Part shown: positions 41,511 to 55,300 of the stretch, piece after piece
Numbering within the stretch: position 1 is the stretch's first letter
Layout of the letters: every line of letters begins with the position of its first letter
Assembly (NCBI RefSeq): GCF_000372725.1
Contig: NW_005199470.1
Location: 8,913 to 72,912 of the forward strand
Origin: Emiliania huxleyi CCMP1516
Lineage: Eukaryota > Haptophyta > Isochrysidales > Noelaerhabdaceae
Direction: 5' to 3'
Length of the DNA stretch: 64,000 bases
Translations under genes and position numbers: made by a program
The notes under the pieces: generated by a model
What the model was told of the DNA's origin: nothing
The model's database searches: none
What the model saw: only the letters and a program-made list of their open reading frames with translations

Positions 41511-42689
41511 GCTAGCAGTTTCCTAGCACACCGCGGCGCGCGGCGGGTCGACCGTGCGTGCGCAACTCTCCAAACAACACGCGACAACCGACAACGATCA
41601 ACGTAGTACCGTAATATCTCAGCAATGTGCAATCAGGCTTCAGGGGCTATGTCGTACTCTCGATGTCGTTCGTATCTCTCGTGTCTCGAATCTCGTCACT
41701 GCCTCAGCCTCTCCCTGCTCCCGCTCGCGCTGGCCGCTGCTGGAGATCTGCCTGTGATTAGATCTGGCAGCGCCGCGGGCCGGGGCCGGGGGCAGCCCGG
41801 GCGTCTCCGTCTGTAGGTCCGCGCCGCGCGTCGCGGTGTGTGTCGTCTGAGTCTGTGTGTGCCGTGTCGTGTGTGATGCGCGCACAGAACCCAGAAAAGA
41901 GCGCCGCGCCGTATAACAACACGACTGTGTACAGGGAGAGACAGTAGACAGAGAGCGGAACGTACAGCCCGGCTTCAGAGCGGAAGCACCAAGAGTGAAG
42001 AGAGAGAGCGCGCGACAGGAGGCGGGAGGCCGTTCGACGTCCCACGCAGAGAAGCGCGTGCTCGCAAAGAGTCGCTTCGGGACTCTCGGCTCTCGCGCGA
42101 TGCGTTCCGACCGAGGTGGTCCCCCGCGCTCGCGGGTTTGTGGCGCCCGGCTGAGGGAATCCTCTCGACTTGTCCAAGGGGGGGCAGGGGGGGGGCGAGC
42201 GAGGGCCGCGAGAGCGAGAGCGTACAGTGCGGGGGGCGTGAGCCAGAGGCGACACGAGGTCGCTGGAGAGGCGCACATCGGAGACCTTGCTCTCTCCGAG
42301 GCGGCTCAGGCGCACGAGCGGAGCGGGAGCGTGGCCGACAGCCGCTCGAGGGCAGCGGCCGCGAAGACGGCGAGGCGGCGGCCCGTCGCCTCCGAGGCGG
42401 CGAGTGCGCCTGGGGGGCGTGGACCCCCCGGGTGGGCCCCCGGGTGGGCAAGGTAAGGGTTTGGCCCATATCTGCTGCGGATGGTGCACCGCCGTCCGCA
42501 CTGTCACTGCCGCCACTCGCTGAAGAGGGGTTGTTTGCAAAAAACGCCGCCCGCGCCGCCCGCGCCGGGGACGCCGCCCGGGCCGAGGTACCAATATGCC
42601 ATCCTCGGGGGGACCCCCCCCCCCCCCCCCCTCCTTTCGAGCACACCGGCAGCCCGCTGGGACCCCCCCACCCCGCCCTCACCACCACC

Positions 42690-44326
42690 CCAGCTCTCCG
42701 CCCGCGCACCGTCGCCGTCGCCGTCGATGCCCAGCAGCGCCAGGACGGCCGCCTGAACGCCCTCGGGCTCGGGCGCTGCCGCGGGCTCAGGCGGCGCGTC
42801 GGCCAGCCACGGCACCGAGGCCAGCGACTGCAGCGACTCCAGCGACTCCAGCGAGGCCAGCTTGAGCGAGGTCCTGCGCGAGAGGGAGGGGCCGTCCCGC
42901 TGGGGGAGAGTGTCACCGGAGGAGCTGCTCGCGAAGGCGCACATGCAGCACATGCAAGGCAGCACTTCTCCCCCCCCCCCCCCCCTGGCGTGCTGTGGTT
43001 GTGCGCGTGCTCGTCGCGCACATGTACATGTGCGTTCGTGTGCGCTCGCGTGCAGGGATGTGGCGAGAGGGAGACCAGGCCGCCGGTGGGAGGGAGGAGG
43101 GAGCCAACGCAGGCGCGGGCCCGTGCGGGGCGCTGCAAGGGGGGCGCAAGCCTGCCGCCCTCGGACAGGGCAAAGGCGGCGACCACGCCGGTCGCAGCCG
43201 CAGCGGCCAGAGCGGCGGCAGCGCCCGAGCGAAGCCGTGGCGCTGGGTGCGGGACGGGGACAGCCGCCGGCGCCGCTGCCGGCTCAGAGTACCGCGGCGG
43301 CGGCTCGTAGGGCTCGTACGTGTCCGAGGCGTCCCCCGGAGACGTCTGCGCCGAGGCGGCGTCGGTGCACGAGCTTCGACGAGCCCGCAGACTCGGAGGC
43401 GTCGGCGACGGAGTCTCTTCCTCGAGGTCCGGCAGGGAGTCGTCGGTCACAACCTCTCCCTCGGGATCCTCGCCGTCGGAGCCTTGATGCTGCGCCTGCT
43501 CCACGGTCTGCGCCTGTTCCACCGGCTGCGCCTGTTCCACCGGCTGCGCCTGTTCCACCGGCTGCGCCTGCTCCACCGGCTGCGCCTGTTCCACCGGCTG
43601 CGCCTTCTCCACAGGCTGCGCCTGCTCCTCCGGCTGCGCCTGCTCCTCGGGCGGCTCCGGCGCGAGAGCGGCACCTGCGTCACTGGGGGTCGCGGGCGCT
43701 GTGCCGCTGTCAGAGTCTCCGTAGACGATGGTGCCGCTGCTGCTCGCGGCGGAGGAAGCCGGGCTGCGGCCGTCGGGCGAGCCGCCGGCGTCGTCGCCGC
43801 GCGGGCTGACGTCGATGTCCGCGAGGAGGTGGCGAGCCACAAAGCGGTCAATGTCGAGCTTCGTCTTTGGCGAGTGGAGCACGCTGTCGGGGCTCACTGC
43901 GCGAGCGAGGTCGGCGTCGTCGCGCTCGGGACCGGCGCCTCCACGCAGGGATGTGGCGCGGCGCGCCGCCTCGGCGGCCTTGGCCTGGGAAGCCCGGGCC
44001 TTGGCCGCCTTCGCCTCGAGCGCCTCCTCGCGTTGGCAGGCGGCTCGGTCCGCTCGCACAGAGCGTGCTGCCGTCTTCTCCATCGCGGCCGCGTGGATCG
44101 TCTGCCGCGTGAGCGCCGCCTTCTCCAGCGTCACTCCGTTCCGCGTGCGCGCCTTGGCGACCACCGAGGCCTTGAGCGCCTCGGCGCGCTCTGCGGCTTG
44201 GCCATGCAGGCTCTCGATCTTGGCTCGCAGCGCCTCGCCACGGGCGGCGTGCTCGCGGCTGGCGAGGCGGGCGGCGACCGGAGGGGACATGGGAGATGGG
44301 GCGGCGGGCTCGGCAAGCGACATCAT
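42690..44326 (-). CDS. Coiled-coil, Ala/Glu-rich protein with a QPVEQA repeat, unknown family
   Basis: The frame is open from 44455, but the likely start is one of the two Mets at 44326/44323 (MMSLAEPAAPSPMSPP). The first about 120 residues are Ala/Arg/Glu-rich helix (EEALEAKAAKARASQAKAAE). After an acidic Ser region come about eight copies of QPVEQA (43490-43650), then a Thr/Pro segment (LPDLEEETPSPTPPSLRARR), and a weak hydrophobic stretch (AAAALAAAAATGVVAAFAL). A further exon (about 42690-42868) follows an acceptor CGCGCAG and encodes TSLKLASLESLESLQSLASV and LLGIDGDGDGARAE. The 3' end, perhaps as far as 42150, is unresolved. The long frame to 41975 mixes introns. Confidence 0.5.
43490..43650. 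repeat. 18-bp coding tandem repeat
   Basis: About eight units of CTGTTCCACCGGCTGCGC (plus-strand reading) encode QPVEQA on the minus strand. Unit variants are synonymous or conservative, so the repeat is under protein-level constraint or very young. Confidence 0.9.
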
Positions 44327-44671
44327 TCTGTGTTCGAGCCGAGCGATAGTTGGTGCCTGCCAGTGGAAGGCGGGAGTCCAATTTCTTATCTCTGATCCGA
44401 GAGTAACGAAGGAAACCGATTTGTAACGCCGCGATCCGAACACCGAAGTGGCCACAATACGAAGAAAGAGCGGGGCCCTTGACGCCTCAGTCCGGCCCTC
44501 CGAGAGGGGAAGGGAATTGTGGGGTCCCCACGGGCGCCTCTCTCTTCGGCCCGCGATCGGTTTGAGATTACGCGGTTCACCACGGGAGGTGCCTACGCGA
44601 AAGGGGATTGTTCCAAAAAGAAACTCGAATTTTACTCGTAGAAGCGTCCCGAAACGAATTTTCGATTGAAT

Positions 44672-45568
44672 ATGCTGCGCTCGCAGTCGTCGCCCGCGCT
44701 GACTCCGTGGCTGGGATCCGGCTCAGGGGCGCACGGCCTCGGCCGCTCGCGCAACTTGCACGCGCGGAGCACGAGCAAACTGCTCTCCGTCGTCTCCCAC
44801 CCCGTGTGTCGCAACCCAAAATCAGACCCGCAGCGATCGACGCAGGGTGTATACCCTGTGCTCATGCGACGTAGGCGGGCGGCGCACGCAGAGAGCCAAA
44901 GTCGACGCTGTCCGCGCCCTCCCAGAAGGGCGGCGCGGGCGTTACGCCCCTGACGGTGAGCCGCTCGGCGAGCACCCGAAAGCTGCCTCACCCAGACAGT
45001 CCGCCGAGCAGGCTCAAGAGCAAGAGCCTGATGGCAGAGGCGCGATCACCTCGAGACGCCTTTGTGACGCCGCGTTTCGTCCGTTCCACGCCTCGTGTGC
45101 CCCTCGCAGGCGCAGAACGTCTTCACCGTGGCGGACCGTGACACAAATGGGACGCTAGACACTTCCGAGCTCAGCGACATGCGAAGGGCCATCCTGCGGA
45201 TGGAGCCCGAGCTGCTCAAGCACCCGCTGACGCCTGCGTTTGCTGACAAGGCGTGGCCTCCAGCCCATGCCAGACACCGCGCGCACCATCAGTCGGTCGA
45301 GGATGGGCAGCTGTGGGTAGGTCATATTGCACGTGCTCGATACCAACGGCGACGGAATGGTCAGCCGCGAGGAGTGGCTCAGCTTTGTCACAGAGCAGGC
45401 GCGATTGCCCGCACCTCCGCCTCATTGCCCCAACACAAACTTTGCCTGGCTGTGAGCAGCGAGCTTAGCTGGGAATGATTCCCGACCGGACAGGCGGCCG
45501 CTACCTCGGAGCGTGCCATGTTGGAGCTAATGCGGCTGCTCGCAAAGAAGATCAACGACAAGCGATGA
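44672..45568 (+). CDS. EF-hand calcium-binding protein
   Basis: Two canonical EF-hand loops are present: DRDTNGTLDTSEL (exon 45110-45250) and DTNGDGMVSREEW (exon 45321-45398), each with Asp/Asn at positions 1, 3 and 5 and Glu at 12. The last exon 45494-45568 encodes ERAMLELMRLLAKKINDKR and the stop. Introns 45251-45320 and 45399-45493 both start with GC. The 5' part starts at 44672 (MLRSQSSPALTPWLGSGSG) and likely continues through a Ser/Arg-rich exon (SRSASTRKLPHPDSPPSRLK, about 44950-45060) whose borders I cannot fix. A soluble calcium sensor is the likely role. Spacing between the two hands fits a pair. Confidence 0.72.
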
Positions 45569-46319
45569 ATCGTAGATGCGTGCGCCTCCTCTCTCGTGTC
45601 AGATCACACGCAAGGCCTCGCGCAGCCACCACGTGCCGCAGAAATGCAGCCTTGCGCTATAGGTGGGCACCTGCACCGTCCAAGAGCAAGCCTCTGCCAA
45701 GCGCCACAACATTTGTGGAGCCGCCGATCGTCAAGAAGCATGCAGTTAAGGCGCTGCCCTGAATGAAGGATTTTCCGGCGGGCTCTCTCTGGCGAAGGGT
45801 GGTTGACTCAACATGTCCTGTGTCCCGATCGACATACATTACGACATCGAGCAGTCCTAGTGGCCAATGCGGGCTCTAGCGCCTAGACCGGATATTCGTC
45901 CTCTCTAGTCAGTCGTCGCGCGCGTTCGCACGCACTAACGCACAACCACTAATTTCGATCGAGACCTTTCGTCTCTCACGCGCCCTCTCTGACTCTGGGG
46001 CGGTATTTTGAGAAAAAGTTCTCCGCGTGTGTGCACCGTGTGCGTTCCTGTGAGATCTAGAGCGCTAGCGAGGCCGAGAGGGCGCGCCGAGGGCGAGGCG
46101 CTGTGACCCCCTGTGTGACGGCGCTGCCCGCGCTGGACCGCTGTGCGAGTGCGCGTGCAATCTCCGCTCTGCGGGAGAGAGTGGTGTGTGGACGAGAAGT
46201 GTCTCTCGTCTGGGAGTGGTGTCGCGCACTGTTCTCTCTATCGAGCCTCTGTGGTTTGTTTTATATGTCAAACGTTGTAACTTCTAGGCACTCGTGCCCC
46301 CTTCCCCCACTGGCTACGA
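45569..46319. other. Intergenic stretch with no gene seen
   Basis: Convergent with the giant minus-strand gene that ends at 46320. Short chance frames only. Confidence 0.45.
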
Positions 46320-49300
46320 TCAGACCTGGTGCTGCACCGACGACGCCTCGCCTTCAAAGACCTCGCGCGCCTCCGCAGAGCTGCGGCTGCTCATCTTGGC
46401 GAACACCCGGCTGAGGCCGCCAAGGCTGCGCTTCGCGAGGCTGGTGCTGCCCTCGCCAATGCCACCGGAAATGAGGTCCCCCGCTTCGGCGATGCTGCCC
46501 GAAACGCGGAGGTCCGTGCGAGCGGGGGTAGCCCCTAGGCTCTTTGCCAGAAGCACGAGCGACACCTGCGGACAGGGACGCCCCTCGTCACGAAACACTC
46601 GATGCGGGGGAGAGCTCGCTGTGAGAGAGAGAGGGCGCGCGCCTTGCGGTGGCGGCCGGGGAAGCACGATTTTGCCAGGTCCGTGTAGAGTCCGCCAGCG
46701 ATGAGCTCCTGCGGCGTTGGGAGGAGAGGGTTGTAGGGGGAGGGGAGGCTCGGGACGGGCGCCACTGTGAGACATTCGCTCCTGCGGCGTGGTTTCGAAA
46801 AACCTCGAGAACTGGCAGCCGCCGAGCGCGGGGTCGTTCTCGTGCGCCATGACGATCTTCAGCCTGTCCTGGCGCGCCTGCTTGACCTGCTCGGCCAGCC
46901 GCTCCTCGTCGCTGACGAAGCTCTCCTCGTTGAGGTAGAGCAGCATGTGCGTCGCGGTGGCCGGCCGAGCATCGGCGGTGGAGATCGTGAGACCGGCAAC
47001 GGCGGTGGCGATCTCGGTGGCCAGCTCCAGAGCGCCCGCGTTGGCAGGCGAGGCCCAGAGCGTGCACGGTTTGGAAAAGGCGAGCGACTCGCTCTCGAGC
47101 TCGCCCGACACGCAGAGCGGGAGGGAGGTCTTGTCCAGAAAGTTGGGCGAACAGAGGAGCACCGCCTGTGGTTCCAGTGGGGTCGGTCGGGAGACGGAGA
47201 GGACTGCGTAGCGGCTGGCTGTGGCCGGCGGCGCCTCGGCGATGATCTTGAGGGAGACGAGCTGAAACTCCTCGATGCGATACCAGATCGTGAGCGGCCA
47301 GTCCTCGTCAAAGATGGCCGGCTGCAGGTCCTCGGGGCACTCGTCGCGCAGCGCCTGCAGCGTCCCGCCGCCCTTTGCAGGGTCCGCTTCTTGGACGAGG
47401 ACGAGCGGCTTGTCCTTCTCGAGCGACGAGCGAATCTCTCGAAGGCAGTTCTGAGGCGCAGGAGAGGCGGGAGGTACGGCCAGAGGGCGGTAGAGGCGGG
47501 GTGGGAAGGAGAGGCGCGCCTTGGAGCGGAAGTAGCCCTGCGAGAGGAAGAAGAGGATGGCTTGCGAGCGTTGGATGTACTCCTCAAGCGCCCCGATATC
47601 CTTCAGGTCATCTACCTGTGAGAGCACACCACCGCGGAGCGTCAGAGGGGCTGTGGTAGCTAAAGCAGCGCTGCTGAGCGTGTGCGCGCGTCGAGAAAAA
47701 TCTTGATGTCCGGCAGCAGCTGCTCGAGCTCACCCTTGATGACCTTTACGGCGTCTTGACCGGTCGACCTATCGGAATCCGCCGGGTATGTTGTGGCGGG
47801 TTGCTGTTCCTCTTCTCCCTCCATAGCTATGACTCACCAGATGTGGCTGTTGAAGAGGTGCCACGTGAGGCCAGTCCCGATGCTCATCTCGGGGGGCTGC
47901 TTGGTCGAGACGAGGCGGATCGTGGGGACCTTGGCGACGCGTCGGGCGGCGACGATGGCGCCGACGAGGAAGAAGGCAAGCACGACTGCAACGAGGATGA
48001 TCATCGAGTCGACAATCACATTGAGGCTGCGGAAGCCGAGGACTGCATTGGCATCATCGATCCCGGAGCGCTCCTCGATGCCGAGGAAGATGGTGCTCCA
48101 GTTGGTGCCGAGGAAGAGCAGGAGGAGCACGAGGCTCGTGGCGACGGCGATGACGTTGTCCTCGACCCGCTTGTACGGCCGCACGACGGCGAGCGCGACG
48201 GCGTAGCATGAGCAGACTAGGGTCGCCACCACCAGGCGAACAAAGGCTCGCTCCTCCGGTATCAGAAGCACGAAACCGGTCAGCACGAGCTTGCGCGCCA
48301 GCTCGACCGCCTCCCACCAGTACCAATTTTGTTCGTACTCCCGGTGGAGGAAGGCGGTGGCCCGCGTCAGAGCATTCGGCGTCTTGGCCTGCAGCGGCTT
48401 GTAGCAGGCGGCGAGGAGCGACGTGAAGAGGACCAGCGAGCCGGCGGGCCAGAGGGCGATGAAGCCGATGGCGAGGCCGGTGATGGGTCCGTGATCGTCG
48501 GAGCCGCACTCGACGCTCGCGTCCTGCCGCATGTAGGAGACCTGCCGCAGGGGCTCGTTTGGCGGAGAGATGGTGTAGGCCTATCAGCAGAACATCGCGA
48601 GGACTGAGGGGTGGGGTTGTGAGCAACGGCAGTCAGCTGTGAGGGGCGGCGCCTGGCACGACCAGGAGCGGAAGATGGAGGCGCTGATGGTGGGCACGAA
48701 GCAGAAAATGAGCACCAGGCCCGCCGGCGTGAAGTCGAGGAGGCCGAGGGCCGCCTCCGCGTACCACGCTCTCTCGCGCGGCGGCGGGGCAGCACGCCAG
48801 CCGTGGAGCCGCAGACTTATTCCCGCAACCATTAGCAGGGCGATGAGGGCGACGGGGGAGAGGGCGATGGCGAGGAGCCGCAGAGCGTAGCCGAGGCACT
48901 GCTCCGGCAGGAAAAAGCCAGACCAGTCGACGGAGATCACGTTGGCCAAGTTGTCCGTCCAGCCCGTGTACTTGTTTGGCAGCCGCGCGGAGTAGGTGGA
49001 GGACAATACGGTGCTGATCTGGTAAAAGCCGAACAGGATTTTGACCTTGGCCGTCATTCCGACCCCGACGTAGTACTTGACGGAGCGGTCTGCAAAGCGG
49101 AGGAGACAGCCGATGATGCGCTTCTTCCGCCACGGCATGTGGTAGGCCCAAGCCGCCAAGCCGCACGCGACGCAGAGGCCGAGGACGAGGCCTACGATGC
49201 GGCCCACAGCGGCGGCGCGCGGAGCGCATACTTCGCAGGTGTCACCGTCGACGAGGTGGTGGTCTGGCGCAGCGCAGAGCCGGCACTCGGGCCCTTTGAA

Positions 49301-52300
49301 GTCCGAAGCGCAGTACGCGTCCGAGCCCGCCTCCACCATCCTCCGGCGGCGAGAGGCCTTTCTCGCCACCGGCTCGCTGCCGGCGCACCGCGTCTCGCCG
49401 GCCTCGGCATTGCCGCCAAAGAGGCGGCACTCTGTCAACACGGCGGAGGAGGGGCTGGCGCGCCAGAAGCCGGGCGGGAGGACGAGGGTCTCGAGGGTGG
49501 TGCCGACCGGGCACGCGGCGTCCGACGGGCACGGGACGCAGTACTTGGTTGGGGATTTGAAGACGTCATCTGGATCGACGCTCGCCTTCAGGTAGAATTC
49601 CGCCTTGCAGACGGAGCAGGTGACGCTGCCGGTGCCGCTAGCAAGAGGGTAGGGGCAGGGGATGCACTCGCCCTGACCCACGTTGGCGGCGTAAGTGTCG
49701 GCAGCGCAGTCGTCGCAGGAAGAGCTGCCGGCGCCGGAGGACGTGCCGCGAGGGCACCTCTCGCAGATGCTCTGTCCGGCGAGGGCGGTGAAGGTGCCCG
49801 GCGAGCACGGCGTCTGCTCGGTGGAGCCGGTGGTGGCGAAGTAGCCCGGCGAGGCGTCGGTGCACTCGCTCGCGTCGGAGAGGTTGGTGGCGCGCGAGTA
49901 GCTGCCAGCCTCGCACGGCAGCGCCGCCGCCGCGCCCTTGGCGCAGTAGTGGCCCTGCCGGCAGTCGCGGCAGGAGGTCGCGCCCGTGTCGTTCTGGTAG
50001 GATCCGGCGGAGCAGCGCTCGCACTTGGAGAGGCCGGGCGTGGCGGCAACGGAGCCCGGCGAGCACTCTGCCGGCGGCGCCGCGCCGCCGCCGCACGACG
50101 ATCCCGCCGGGCAGTCGAAGCAGTCGGGCAAACCGTCGCCGTCAGTGACGTTGGCGTATGTACCCGGCTCGCACGCCGCAGGCAGCTCGAGGGACGCGCC
50201 GACCGGGCAGAAGCTGCCAAGCCCGCACCGGATGCAGCCGGCAGCGCCGGTGGCGTTCTGGTAGGATCCCGCCTTGCACGGCTCGCACTCGGCGTTGTGC
50301 GAGCCGGAAGCGAACGTGCCGGAGCGGCACGCCACGGGGACCACGCTGCCGGTGGTGCAGAAGTGGCCCTCTGGGCAGCCCTCGCAGCCGCCCGCCGAGT
50401 CGAGGTTCAACTTGTCCGAGTAGGTTCCCGCGCCGCAAGGCAGCGGCGCCGCCGCGCCCTTGGCGCAGTAGCTGCCCTGCTCGCAGTCGCGGCAGGACGT
50501 CGCGCCCGTGTCGTTCTGGTAACGGCCCGCAGGACAGTCCTTGCACTCACTTTGCCCTTTGGCGTCGCCGTATGTTCCAGCCCGGCAGCTAGAGCATGTC
50601 TCGCTGCTATTTGCGCCGGTGGTCGGGCTAGAGGTGCCGGGGGGGCATTGCTGACAGTCATCGGATGAGCTGCTGCTCTGCCCCTCGTTATAGGTACCTG
50701 CTGGACACGGCGTGAAGCCGCCGCCGCACGTCGCAGCGGCGTCGCAGTATCCGCCCGTGGCACACGAGTCGCATGACGTCTGGCCGCGCTCAGCCTGGAA
50801 CTGGCCAGCAGGGCACTGCGTGCACGCGGCCTGGCCGGTGAGGTTCTGGTACTCGCCCGCAGGGCAAGCAAAGCACTCGTCGACGGCGACGGCGTCCGCA
50901 AAGCTGCCTGTGGGGCACTCGACGCAGCTGGGCTGGATCCAGGTGGTGGGGTCGCTCTCTGTGCGCGCCGCTGCGGCGCTGGTGTTGTAGAAGACGCCCG
51001 GCCTGTTCTTGCAAGGAGTGCACGCGTCGCTGCCGAGCGGGCGCTCGCCGAGTGGACAGGGGTCTGTCGCGCAGAGCTCTCCGGCACCGGGCTGCTGTAG
51101 AAAGTCGGGGAGGCACTCGACGCAGGAGGTGCCCGTGAGTCCCATGAAGGAAGGGCACTTGAAGCACCAGCTCTTGCCGTGGAGCTGTGCGCCTCCACTC
51201 AGGCATGCTCTCCACGATATGATTTGGTTGGCTTCCTTTCCGCCGTTGCCAATCACGATATCCAACCTCCCGTCCATGTTCATGACGTCTGCTATGAGGA
51301 TGGAAAGAGAGGATCTAGCGCCTCCAGGCAGGGGGGCCACGGAGAAGGTCCTCCCGCCCCCGCTCCCAAACAGGATCTGGTTCTCTGCGTTGTACTCGCC
51401 GAGCACGATGTCCACGAACCCGTCCCCGTCAACGTCCGCAACAGCGGTGGAGAAAGTGTTCCTGCTCCCTCCGGGGAGGGCGACCTCGGAGAAGGTCCTC
51501 CCGTCCGCGCTCCCAAAGAGGATCTGGTTCTCTGCCAAGGTGTTGCCGAGCACGATGTCCATCCACCCATCCCCGTCGACGTCCGCCACCGAGGTGGACT
51601 GAGTGTGCCCTCCCTGGCCAGGGAGGGCAACCTCGGAGAATGTCCTCCCGCCCGCGCTCCCAAAGAGGATCTGGTTCTCGCCGGAGTTGCCGACCACGAT
51701 GTCCATGTACCCGTCCCCGTCGACGTCCGCCACGGAGGTTGAGGAAGTGCTCCTGCGCCCTGGGAGGGTGACGTCGGAGAAGGTCCTCCCGTCTGCGCTC
51801 CCAAAGAGGACCTGGGTCTCTTGGCTGTTGCCGAGCACGATGTCCACGAACCCGTCCCCGTCGACGTCCGCCACCGAGGTGGACCAAGTGTGCCTGCTCC
51901 CTCCAGGGAGGGTGGCCTCGGAGAAGCTCCTCCCGTCCGCGCTCCCAAAGAAGATCTGGTTCTCTTGGCCGCCGTTGCCGACCACGATGTCCATGAACCC
52001 GTCCCCGTCGACGTCCGCGACAGAGGTGGAGAAAATGTTCCTGCTCCCTCCGGTGAGGGCGACCTCGGAGAAGGTCCTCCCGTCCGCGCTCCCAAAGAGG
52101 ACCTGGATCTCTCGGCTGTTGCCGAGCACGATGTCCACGAACCCGTCCCCGTCGACGTCCGCCACCGAGATGGATCTAGTGGGTCCACTAGTGTGCCTAT
52201 TCCCTGGGAGGTCCAAAACGTCTGAGAAGCCTCCACGCGGCGCAATCCCGAACAGAATCTGGTTTTTATGGTCGACTTCGAGTTCGACTGCCGCATGGTC

Positions 52301-55300
52301 AGGACCCACATTGCCGACCACAATATCCATGAAACCATCCCCGTCGACATCTGCAACAGATGTGGAATGGGAATCTCGATTTCCTCCAGGGAGAATGGCC
52401 GCGGAGAACGTTCTCGTGTCCGTCGACCAGAAAAGTACCTGGTTCTGCTGTCCGTGATTGCCGAAGACGATCTCCAAGCTCCCATCGCCGTCGATGTCCG
52501 CAACAGAGGTGGAGCGAGTGTTCATGCTTCCCCCCGGGAGGTCCACAGCTGAGAACACTCTGCCATTCGCACTCCCAAAGAGGATTTGGTTCTTCGAAGC
52601 GACGTCGTCCTGGCCCTGGTCATTGCCGACAACAATGTCGGCGAATCCATCCGCATCGATGTCCATGACCAAGATCGAGTAAGAATTCCTCCTTCCTCCT
52701 GGCAGGGTAGCGGGAGTAAATCCCCACGCACTCCCGAACAGGACATAGTTTTCAGAAAAAGCGTTACCGATCGCCACGTCCATAAAGCCGTCCAAGTCGA
52801 CATCCGCAGCAGAGGTGGAGGTGGTCGCCCAGCTTCCTCCAGGAAGAGTGGAGGCCGAGAAGGATCTCCCGTCCGCACTCCCAAGAAGGATCTGGTTCTC
52901 AACTTGGTGATTGCCAACCACGATGTCGATGAACCCATCGGAGTTGAAGTCTGCAATGGAAGTGGAGAAGCTATTGCTGCTTCCTCCGGGGAGGGTGAAC
53001 TCGGAGAAGGTCCTCCCATCTGCGCTTCCAAACAGAATCTGATTCTCGTATCCGAAATTTGCGACAACGACGTCCATGAACCCGTCCGAGTCGACGTCCG
53101 CCACGGAGGTTGACCGAGTCATCCTGAATCCTCCAGGAAGAATGACGGCGAAGAACGTTCTCGTATCCGGAGTGCCGAAAAGGATCTGGTTCTCTTGTCC
53201 GTCATTGCCGACAACTATGTCCATATAACCGTCGCCGTCGACGTCGGCAACAGAGGTAGAGCGAGTGTCACCGCTTTCCCCAGGCAAGGCCGTATCCTGC
53301 AGATAGTCTGAGATGGCGCCATCAAAGAAGAGGCTTCCGTTCCAGGCAGCTGGCGGAGGCAGAACATTGCTCGGAATCCCAGTGCACACCACTCGGTCCG
53401 GCGCGGAGCAGTCTGGAACAGGCGCGTAGGCAACCGGCAGTGGGAATCGACGAAGGCTTATCGAGGGTTGTTCGGGGAGGTTCAGAGCAAGTGGAAGAGA
53501 AGGAGCTGGTGGGGAGGCGGGCGGAAGAGGGGGGTGGTGCGGGCTCGGCGGTGGAGCCGGTGGTGACCCGGGGGGCGACGGTGGCAAGGCCAACTGCTGT
53601 TGGAGGGTTACCCGGAGCGATTCGACGTGCATTGCATGCCCCGGATAATCGCAGCATTTGGCCTCGATGATGATCTGGTCGCCAGCTTGGATGCCCGATG
53701 TCCACGTCCCGACTCGTTGATACTCCGAAATAGGGCGTGCCGAAGACCCGGCTGTGCTTCCCGAAATCTGGATGTCAAGTAGGTTCACACGCAAAATGAC
53801 AGAAAGGGTCTGTCGAGGAGCAGAACCGACCACAAAGACAGGCTTTGCTCCGCTTGGAGGTCTCGCGATTGAGATCCGCAAGCCTGTACCCCATAAAGAA
53901 ATGCCCCATCCCTGGTCTCGCCAGCGAAAGGAGAGCTCAAGAGCTTGCCAACCGTCGGCGGCGTCGATGACGCAGTAATGCATCCATCCGCCCGTATTGC
54001 TTGTCTGATGCAAATCAGGGCACGTGGCCGCATGGTAGGGGGCTGATGGCGGCAGTGGCGGAGATGATGGCGGAGGCGGAGAGGGCGGCGGAGAGAGCGG
54101 CGGCAACAGGGGCGGCGGAGAGAGCGGCGGTTGCGCCGGCGGCGACGGCGAGGACGGCGGTGACTGTGGCGATGGCGTGCAGAAGTTGCTCAAATCACCA
54201 AGTTCGCCTTGGTAATAGGCGGGCGCCGCGGTTCCATGGGTGAATGTTTCGTAGTCGAGACGGATGCGGCCGACCGAGCCCGGCCCGCCGTTGTTGTAGC
54301 CCTCTCGGTCGGCCTCCCCGTTGTAGTGGTAGTCGTCGCGGCCGCCCAAGCCGCCCGCCACCGACACGACTCCTTGGATCTGCAGCGTCGGCGCCACGAG
54401 ATAGATCGTGCCGCCCGATCCACCGCCTCCTGCGCCCTCCTCGTTGTCGGGGTCGTTGGCGCCACTGCCCGCACCGCTGCCGCCCTGGAGGCCGCCAGAC
54501 AGCTCGGCGTCTCCGTAGGCTGGGCCGCCCGGCGGCCTGATGCCAGAGTACTGCCCGAAACCATCGGTACCTGCAAACGCGTGGCCCGCGCCGCCGGCGC
54601 CCGGCGGCACGCCACTGTGATACTGACCTCCTGCCGACGCGCCTGGTCCGCTACCTGGTTTGCCAACTTTGCTCGAGCCCACGCCAGCGCCGCCATCATA
54701 TCCTCCTGCCACGCCCACGCCGGCCGCGCCGTCGCCAGGGGTGAACCAAGGCGCCGTGAAGCTTTGGCCAAAGCCGCCCGCGTCGCCGCCGTCGCCGCCG
54801 TCGGCGCGGATGGCGCCGCTGGACCCGACTATGATCCGCGCCGACACGATCTTGACGGCGCCGCCACCCGCGCCGCCACCCGCCGACATGTCATTGCCGG
54901 CCGAGTTGCCGCCCTTTCCACCCGACGTGTCGATGGTGCCTTGGATGTCGACAACTGTGTCAGCGACGAGGATCAGCGGCTTGGAGCCGGTGGCGCTAAG
55001 GGTCGCGCCGGCGGCAATCCGGATGGACTGATAGAAGTATAAGCCGTACGGGTGCTGGTCAGTGTTGAGCGTGGTGTCGGCCGTGACCTCGAGCGTGCCT
55101 GTACCGCAATTGCCGAGAGAGCGTGGCGGCGGTGACGGCGGATGAGGCGGTTGCGCCGGCGGCGACGGGGGCAGCGGCGATGGCGGCAGCTGCGGCGGCG
55201 ACGGCGGCGGCGGGGAGGGCGGCGCAAACGGCACCACAAAAGACTTCCGCTCCTCGGACCCAGAGGCAACGGCGAGGCCCTCCTGCCCGAGGCCCGACCA

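Noticed and set aside
49139-50668. 509-residue plus-strand ORF
   Set aside because: Mirror of the minus-strand Cys-rich coding region. Composition (GRA-rich) is that of an antisense shadow.
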